Of a stretch of 64,000 bases of DNA, positions 57,791 to 64,000 are shown in pieces. The notes under the pieces were generated by a model. That model saw nothing but the letters and a program-made list of their open reading frames with translations, made no database searches and had not been told where the DNA came from. Made by a program: the position numbers and the translations under genes. Source of the DNA: Ridgeia piscesae (lineage: Eukaryota; Annelida; Polychaeta; Sabellida; Siboglinidae); contig JAODUO010000066.1 in assembly GCA_025642075.2 (NCBI GenBank), positions 367,501 to 431,500 of the forward strand, given 5' to 3'. The first letter of the stretch is position 1, and each line of letters opens with the position of its first letter.

Positions 57791-58212
57791 TGGTTTCTTC
57801 CGTCTTCTTCTTTCTTTCAATGTCTGCACTTGCGCTAGCGTATTTTGCCATAATAACACACACATACCGTTGTATTATGGTACAGTGGCCTGTGCGACAT
57901 TCGGGTACTTTTTTTATATACGATGCATGTCAATGTGCGTCGCTACAGCACTCGTGGCGTCGCTGTTGACAAGTTTTAGAGTTCCAGATCGCATAGAGTA
58001 GAGTGCCAACAATTTTGAACAGAACTTCTGTCGAGTATAATATTGTGACGGTCAGCATTAGAAATTGAGAACCGATCGAAGAGGGGTATGCGTCATGTAC
58101 AATGTACTGTGAATGAGATCAAGGAGAATTATGAATGCTATGCCATTTGAAGGTATGTCTTATGGAAAATAGAAGCAATTCGGATTTGACTTTGAAAAGA
58201 AAAGAATCAGCA

Positions 58213-58214
<2 letters not shown>

Positions 58215-58249
<35 letters not shown>

Positions 58250-58442
58250 GGTGTGTGTGCTGTGTGTGTGTGTGTGTGCGTGTGCCGCGCGCGTCGTGCG
58301 TGCGCGTGTGTGTTTGTGTCCGCGCGCGCGTGCGTGCGGACGGGCGGGCGGGCGGGCGGCCGGGCAGGCGGGCGGGCGAGCAGGCCTACGGGCGTGCGTG
58401 CGTGTGGGCGTACGTGCGTGCGTGCGTGTGGGTGTGCGTGTG
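58215..58442 (+). repeat. (GT)n grading into CG-rich (GGGC)n/(GCGT)n
   Basis: (GT)n from 58215, then gcgcgcgcgtgcgtgcggac, gggcgggcgggcgggc and gtgcgtgcgtgcgtgtg. The GGGCGGGCGGGC part has runs of three G that might form a G-quadruplex. 58450-59500 shows no gene I can support. Confidence 0.9.
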
Positions 58443-59509
58443 TTTCTTAGCATTAAGACTATGCTATGTCATAACAAAACTATACTATGTCATAAATATG
58501 GCAATGCCATCTAAAGGTAGTTTGAATTTATATTGATACATAACTGGAATAGAGGTATTAAATACTTAGTGCATTCAACGTATTTGCAGCTTCTACCGTG
58601 GCTCTATGGAGCACAAAGATTGTGTAGTTTGAACGAAATGTAAAGATTTTTGTTTTTTCCTCAGATAAATAAAATAAGTGTTTGTTTGAACTTTGCAGTG
58701 TATATGCGTGCGTGCGCGGGTGGGTGAATGCCTGTGCTGTGTGTACGTTTGTTGACATTTTTAAACTGGCCTACCAGTCGTCTAGGTCTAATCGGATATA
58801 TTTTAGAATTAAGGTAATTTGTCTTACTCGTTTGGATCCGAGTCCATCAGCTACTATATCCCGTCAACCAGTAAATATTCTTTTGAACCGTGGCTTGTAG
58901 CGTAATCAGAGTGGAACTGTTGAACGATAAAAGCTGTTTTGTAAATCGATATTGTATGCATTTTATCTTTCATCGGGAATGTATTTTTTATTACAAGGCC
59001 TAAATGTCAATGTGTCATGTGAAAACCATCCGGATCCTGGTATACATTCGGTAGCAGATGCGCACTGGACTACCACAGTCTGTAAACCTGACAAATTGTC
59101 ACCGTGTAGCCTAATATCTGTGTGTGCTGACATGTGTTTTCGTTTGAATTGGCAATAATTTATAATAACATTATTTTCTTACCTTAAATTCGCCAGTTTT
59201 CTATCATAAAGTATTAGTTATCATTATTTTCATCTACTATGGAGCAACAATTAAACGATTCATATGGTGAACTGATCATCAGGTATCAGAAACACTCTCC
59301 AAAAACACACATTTAAAAACACTTAGTAAATTAAATAACTATCGTTATGCATGTATGTGCACTGATCATAATTTAGCACGTTTTTCTGCATCCGCAAGGT
59401 CATGTAAGAAAAAATTGCTAAAATTACTACGCCAACTACACATTGCCTATCACACGTCATTACACTCGGACCAGGAAGTCTAACTGTGTTCTGGCCCCTC
59501 TTGCATTCA

Positions 59510-59696
59510 TGCGTGTGCGACTGCCGAAAAATAAGTGGCGCCTCATAGCGGAAAAAGAGTGATTAAAACGCTCCCGATCGTCTTTTGTCACCGGGTGGAG
59601 CTACTGTCACTACTGCAGATTGAATCAAAATCGGTTCGCGTTTAGACTTTAGTTAGGCAGCGGACGGAAACGGTGGAAGTAATTTAACTTCGATAG
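59510..59696 (+). promoter_or_regulatory. SPRTN: SPRTN promoter / 5' UTR region
   Basis: The 190 nt before the SPRTN start codon are richer in CpG than the flanks and lack a TATA box. There is no in-frame upstream ATG close to the start: the context is cgatagATGG, with A at -3 and G at +4, which agrees with a strong Kozak site. The transcription start was not located. Confidence 0.35.
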
Positions 59697-62600
59697 ATGG
59701 ACGACTACGCATTTGCTCTACAGTTGCAAGAACAATTGGAACAGGAAGACGAAGAGTTCGTAAAATAGTCGACGTTGTAGTTGTACCTAAACCTTGGGCT
59801 TGGCTAATGTGTTTAATTCGCCTTTTTGCCATTGACTGATAAGTCTGATTTGTAAATAGATTGAAGATTCACCTGTATCGGACCACGGGCTAATGGTGCC
59901 TTACCCAAACTGGCGTAGGGTTTGCTAATAATTACCACTCCAGGCTCTGGCTAGTTCTCGATAACCAAAGACAAAGTCCACACATAAAGTCTTGCTTTTA
60001 AGTTTAAGTCATGTTTTTGAATTAATAGAATCAATGGTGTTGTCTTGCAGTGCTGTCACAGAGATTCACCCGGTGGTGGAGAGGCCACTGGGCATAGTGG
60101 ATGGACGCTGGGAACTGATTGACCCTACGCCCGACATCCGAGTGCTCTTCCAGGAATTTAACAAGGAGTTCTTCTGGCAGCGGCTGGCGAGTGTAGAAGT
60201 ACGCTGGAGCCCACGAATGACCTCGTATGTATGCACTGGAGTAGAGGTGCTTGTATAACTTCACTAAATCACAAAAAGTGTCATAATGCATGCGTCAACT
60301 AACAACATGATTTACACGAATGAATATCTGGCTACATGATGATGGAAATTAGTACACAAGCTTGAAATGTCTTGGTCTCTGTAGCTTCAGACTCTCGACT
60401 AAGACTAGTAAGATAGTCTGGGTTTGAATCAGCTGTGCTGCCATCTCAAACATTGGGCAAGTTTTTTCACTCTACATTGCTCCAGTTTACTCAGCTGTAT
60501 GAATGAATACCTGGCTATAGACTGTGGTGGATGAATAGTCCAGGGCTGCACATTAACTGCAGTGAGGCTTCCCAGAGAACACGGGGAGTGAATTAAGTGT
60601 AAAACATTCTGAGCGATACTGTGAACTAGAAATTGGGCTATATTACTAATGTGTTCTGTGGACTAGAAATTGGGCTGTACTACTAATGTGTCTTTCTTTA
60701 CCCATTTCTTTGGCCAGGTGTGCAGGCATCTGTGTTTATGAAGGCAAGGGAGGTCTGTGTTCTGTCAGACTTAGTCAACCACTGCTTAAACTTCGGCCAA
60801 GATCTGACCTTATTGAAACACTGCTGGTGAGTCAATTAATGGGTCACATGTGTTATTAGCTATCTCATTATTAAAAAAAAATCAGAAACTTCCCAGTCAA
60901 GGCCTGTGAATGTGATAACATAGATTTGTTTGTCTTGGTGAAAAATCAAACATAATATTATAAATTATATAGACTATACAATAGCATGTGAGTTTTTTGT
61001 ACCAATGTATCATATTGTGGGGACAAAGTGGTAAAAAAGCTACTCCAGTATAGCTGCTAGTTGGGGTATTCGTAATTAGCAAAGTAGTACACTGTACTTG
61101 ATCTACCAACAAAAGGTAAGGCGAATTCTGTCGGTGATCCAAGCAAACCATGCTGCTGTTAAACCGACATTAAGAGTTTTGTCTGTTTTCTTAACTTTAC
61201 CAATCAGGCTCATTTTTAGAATAACAATGTATTAAATATTTCATTATTTTCTTTTATTTAAAACGAGAAAAAACATCCAGTTGAAACCAAATTGATTGGC
61301 AATAATACCAAGGCGAGCAGACTTAACCACAATACCCTTGATGTTTAACTTTCCCATGTTCTAGACAGCAGCCTTCCCATTACAAATTACTGCTCTGCCA
61401 ATTCTGGGCAAAGGAGCAGATTGTGGAGTTTCAGTAACGTACAGAATAGGGCCTGCAAGTGGGTCACGATACATGGCGTGACTCCGCGCGACTGGAGCTT
61501 ATTGGGGACTAAGCGAGACTAATTGGGGACTGGACACAAGAATAATATTCTAACGATGGATAACAATTGTAGCTTCCAACTGATGAATACTAGGAAAATC
61601 AGATAATAAATATCTTGTGTTATACGTTTCTTATCTTAAATATCCGATTTAATATTGAGTTTACCACACTATCATAGGCACATAGCGATTTACGTAGTGC
61701 AGATAATCGACACGATGCTAGGCTGTATGTGTCTTTTACGGGATTTGCGTTTTACATTGCTGTACGTTGTGGTTTCGATAAGCACTTATATCTGACAAGT
61801 TGTCTAAATGCCCATAATCATAGCACATGTATACGTTTGGCCCAAACAGGTTGTATTGCACGAAAACTGGTACTCTTCATTATTAGTCAAGATCGCCAAA
61901 CACAAGTACTTGCCGCTATTGCCATGGCAACCACCATAATAATCGATTAAAATTCATGATTTCCGTTATCATTGTCACCGGCAAAATGTTCCACTGCTTC
62001 TGCTTGTAATAATCCTTCGGACAATATAACTGAAATACGCTATTTCGGGACAGTTCGATTATTACGAACAAAACAAAGTCCTATATTTTAACATGGAGTA
62101 TATGGACCTCCTGCCCCCAACTGCCCCCAGCCTCGTTTTCGCGCGCGAAACTTGCACACCCTATACAGTTTCAGCTAAGCATGTTGGCAACATTAGATGA
62201 AACATTGTTTTCTGTTTCAGCATGAAATGATCCATGCCTACCTCTTTGTCACCAACAATGACCGGGTAAGTAAGGAATATATATGCTCATGAGCAGCTAT
62301 CAGATGGCGCAGATAAACAGGTGTGTTCCTTGTGTAGTGTCACCGCTGTTTGTTTCTATCGTATGTTATAGACCACCAAGATTAATTGAGTACAGAGAGA
62401 TTAATGCTGAGAGTTGATTGTACAAGACATTGGGGTAGCCACAGGATCAGCCTGCTTCAATGGTGGTTATCTAGCGGTGTGTGCTTGAGTGATGCCCGCA
62501 TTATGTGTGGCTGAACTCCCACAATGTCACATCAAGTTAACTGTTTCACATTGGAATATGAACTTACATGTCATGTCTTTGGACCTGTACCATAAGTTTG

Positions 62601-63967
62601 CCAGATGTCACATACATGTCTAAGTGTAGCTACATAGAGATGTTTGATGGAGATTACTTAGATTTGGATGGTTATTCACAATATTATGCATCTTTTCTAT
62701 GTTTGCTCCGAGCTACATAGATGAGCCAATAATTCGCTGAGGACACTTTACATAAATTGCAAACGTCATAATTTGACAGATATCTTTAACCAACAAAAAT
62801 GTTGGGAGAAAGTTATACTTATCTCCCTAGTGGTCATTGATGAATCCGTGATAGTAGAGGATTAACAGTAAAACCACCATTTGCTATTTTCACCTGTTTT
62901 TTGTTGCGTGCCTATGTCCATACCCAGTTTGTGTTGATAGGATCATGACGGTCACGGTCCTAAGTTCCTGAAACACATGCACAGGATCAACTCAGCCACA
63001 GGGGCTCATCTGAGTGTAAGTACTCTACTGACGCATTCTAAATTAGTGTTTTACAAATAATTTCTTTGGTGTTTTTACTGTATCGTAATCTGTCATAAAT
63101 GTCACAATGTCATTTACAAGATATCGGTAAAAATAGTAGTCCATCAAGATTAAACAATGTGAATTCTTAAAACAGAATTAAGATGTTATAATGAAGTGCC
63201 TGTTTGTCGTACAGGTGTATCACCACATTCTGTGTGTCGTACGAATATAATATTATCGCAATATTATGTGTGTCGTACAGGTGTATTACAACATTCTGTG
63301 TGTCATGAAGGTGTATTACAACATTATGTTGTGTCGTACAGGTGTATCAAAACATGCTGTATGTCGTACAGGTGTATCACAACATCCTGTGTATCATACA
63401 GGTGTATCACAACATTCTGTGTGTCATAAAGGTGTATTACAACATTATGTTGTGTCGCACAGGTGTATCACAACATTCTGTGTCATACAGGTGTATCACA
63501 ACATTCTGTGTCATACAGGTGTATCACAACATTCTGTGTCATACAGGTGTATCACAACATTCTGTGTCATACAGGTGTATCACAACATTCTGTGTCATAC
63601 AGGTGTATCACAACATTCTGTGTCATACAGGTGTATCACAACATTATGTGTGTCATACAGGTGTATCATAACATTATGTGTGTCATACAGGTGTATCACA
63701 ACGTTCTGTGTGTCATACAGGTGTATCACAACTTCCACGATGAGGTGGCCAGTCACAGACAGCACTGGTGGCGGTGTGACGGCAGATGTCAGACTCGGCC
63801 ACCTTACTTTGGCTACGTCAAACGTGCCATGAATCGCGCGCCATCACACAATGACAGATGGTACGGAGACCACATGCTCACTTGTGGTGGCTCATTTCAC
63901 AAGGTCAAAGAACCACCTGGATACCTGGATAAAAAGGATAAAGAACCCAAGGGAAAGTCACTTGCAA
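59697..63967 (+). CDS. SPRTN: SPRTN (Spartan) DNA-protein crosslink protease, 3'-partial
   Basis: SPRTN is a DNA-activated SprT-type zinc metalloprotease that acts at replication forks. Exons: 59697 to about 59755 (MDDYAFALQLQEQLEQEDEE), 60051-60224 (WELIDPTPDIRVLFQEFNKE, FFWQRL), 60718-60826 (CAGICVYEGKGGLCSVRLSQ), 62221-62265 (HEMIHAYLFVTNNDR), 62941-63015 (DHDGHGPKFLKHMHRINSAT), 63721-63967. The catalytic HExxH is HEMIH, and the third zinc ligand is the His of GHGPKF. The last exon holds a Cys/His pattern (WWRCDGRC ... HMLTCGG). The resemblance to vertebrate SPRTN is strong over the whole protease domain. Exon 1 needs an unusual donor (gttcgt at 59756) to give phase 2; the better-looking gtaaaa at 59760 gives the wrong phase. 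The SHP, PIP and UBZ motifs of the C-terminus would lie right of the window. Confidence 0.95.
60375..60610 (+). mobile_element. tRNA-derived SINE
   Basis: A-box-like gtagcttcagactctcg (60381), B-box-like gggtttgaatcag (60419), then gtgctgccatctcaaacatt, gggcaagttttttcactc, ctccagtttactcagctgta and tgaatgaatacctggct. The body matches the SINE at 1-155 and partly the one at 14878-15000. It lies in SPRTN intron 2. Introns 3 to 5 (60827-62220, 62266-62940, 63016-63207) otherwise show nothing named. Confidence 0.65.
63208..63720 (+). repeat. 28-31-bp minisatellite made from a 3' splice site plus exon start, about 17 copies
   Basis: Each unit contains (c)atacag followed by gtgtatcacaac and attctgtgt, that is the acceptor and first four codons of the following exon. 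Early units (63208-63460) are 30-31 bp and degenerate (cgtacag, cataaag); the middle set is exactly 28 bp; the last three (63631-63660, 63661-63690, 63691-63720) are 30 bp. The real exon follows at 63721. Confidence 0.93.
63721..63967 (+). CDS. SPRTN: SPRTN exon 6, end of protease domain and zinc-binding region
   Basis: VYHNFHDEVASHRQHWWRCD, then GRCQTRPPYFGYVKRAMNRA, and WYGDHMLTCGGSFHKVKEPP. It corresponds to the end of the SprT-like domain (WWRC-x-G-x-C and C-G-G). The exon ends in phase 1 with a gtaagt donor at 63968, then a Lys/Glu-rich linker begins (DKKDKEPKGKS). Its acceptor is the last of the repeated acceptors described under 63208-63720. Confidence 0.93.
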
Positions 63968-64000
63968 GTAAGTTTTTTGGACAGTGTCTTGTCTGACTGA

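Noticed and set aside
58952..59158. Possible LINE 5' fragment (NHPDPGIHSVADAHW-like reading)
   Set aside because: One weak 'NPxPG'-like motif only; no further LINE sequence follows.
63208..63720. CRISPR-like array of 28-bp repeats
   Set aside because: There are no spacers, the units are directly abutting, and the repeat contains the acceptor and first codons of the next exon; the window is animal DNA.

Overview
The window looks like nuclear DNA of an invertebrate animal, most likely a mollusc or another lophotrochozoan; the species cannot be fixed from sequence alone. The reasons are split genes with GT-AG introns, very AT-rich introns full of (TG)n, (TA)n and (ATTC)n microsatellites, several decayed non-LTR retrotransposons, tRNA-derived SINEs, and two animal-type genes on the + strand. 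No prokaryotic features were seen.

Gene 1 fills about 5.7-50.1 kb and runs off the left edge. I traced 45 exons whose phases join without a break. They encode the C-terminal part of a large MUC4-like type I membrane protein: the end of a NIDO domain, AMOP, vWD, a cadherin/Ig-like domain, about 25 EGF modules, two SEA domains that both keep the G-S-hydrophobic self-cleavage motif, one transmembrane helix and a short cytoplasmic tail. Every EGF exon is phase 1-1, so modules can be duplicated without shifting the frame. The array grew this way: an older duplication of a five-exon block (junction near 37.43 kb), and inside the first block a recent duplication of about 1.58 kb carrying two exons. 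One EGF exon (36984-37097) has died.

Gene 2 (59.7 kb to the right edge) is SPRTN, the DNA-dependent metalloprotease that removes DNA-protein crosslinks. Six exons are visible, including the HEMIHAYLF active-site exon; the 3' part lies outside the window.

Layout: 0-5.7 kb, SINE, tandem repeats and a decayed PHD/endonuclease/reverse-transcriptase LINE; 5.7-24 kb, NIDO to early EGF exons, with introns holding RTE, other LINE and TSO1/CXC-type remnants and foldback DNA; 24-41.3 kb, the EGF array; 42.3-50.1 kb, SEA, membrane and tail exons; 50.1-59.7 kb, intergenic repeats and a decayed L1-type ORF1; 59.7-64 kb, SPRTN.

The most unusual feature is that both genes carry a minisatellite born at an exon/intron border. 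In gene 1 a 62-bp unit repeats the end of an EGF exon together with its 5' splice site 17 times. In SPRTN a 28-31-bp unit repeats the 3' splice site plus the first codons of an exon about 17 times, and the last three copies are exactly 30 bp each, so their splice sites stay in frame. The gene 1 tail exons are also open in two frames, switched by two candidate donors 8 nt apart.
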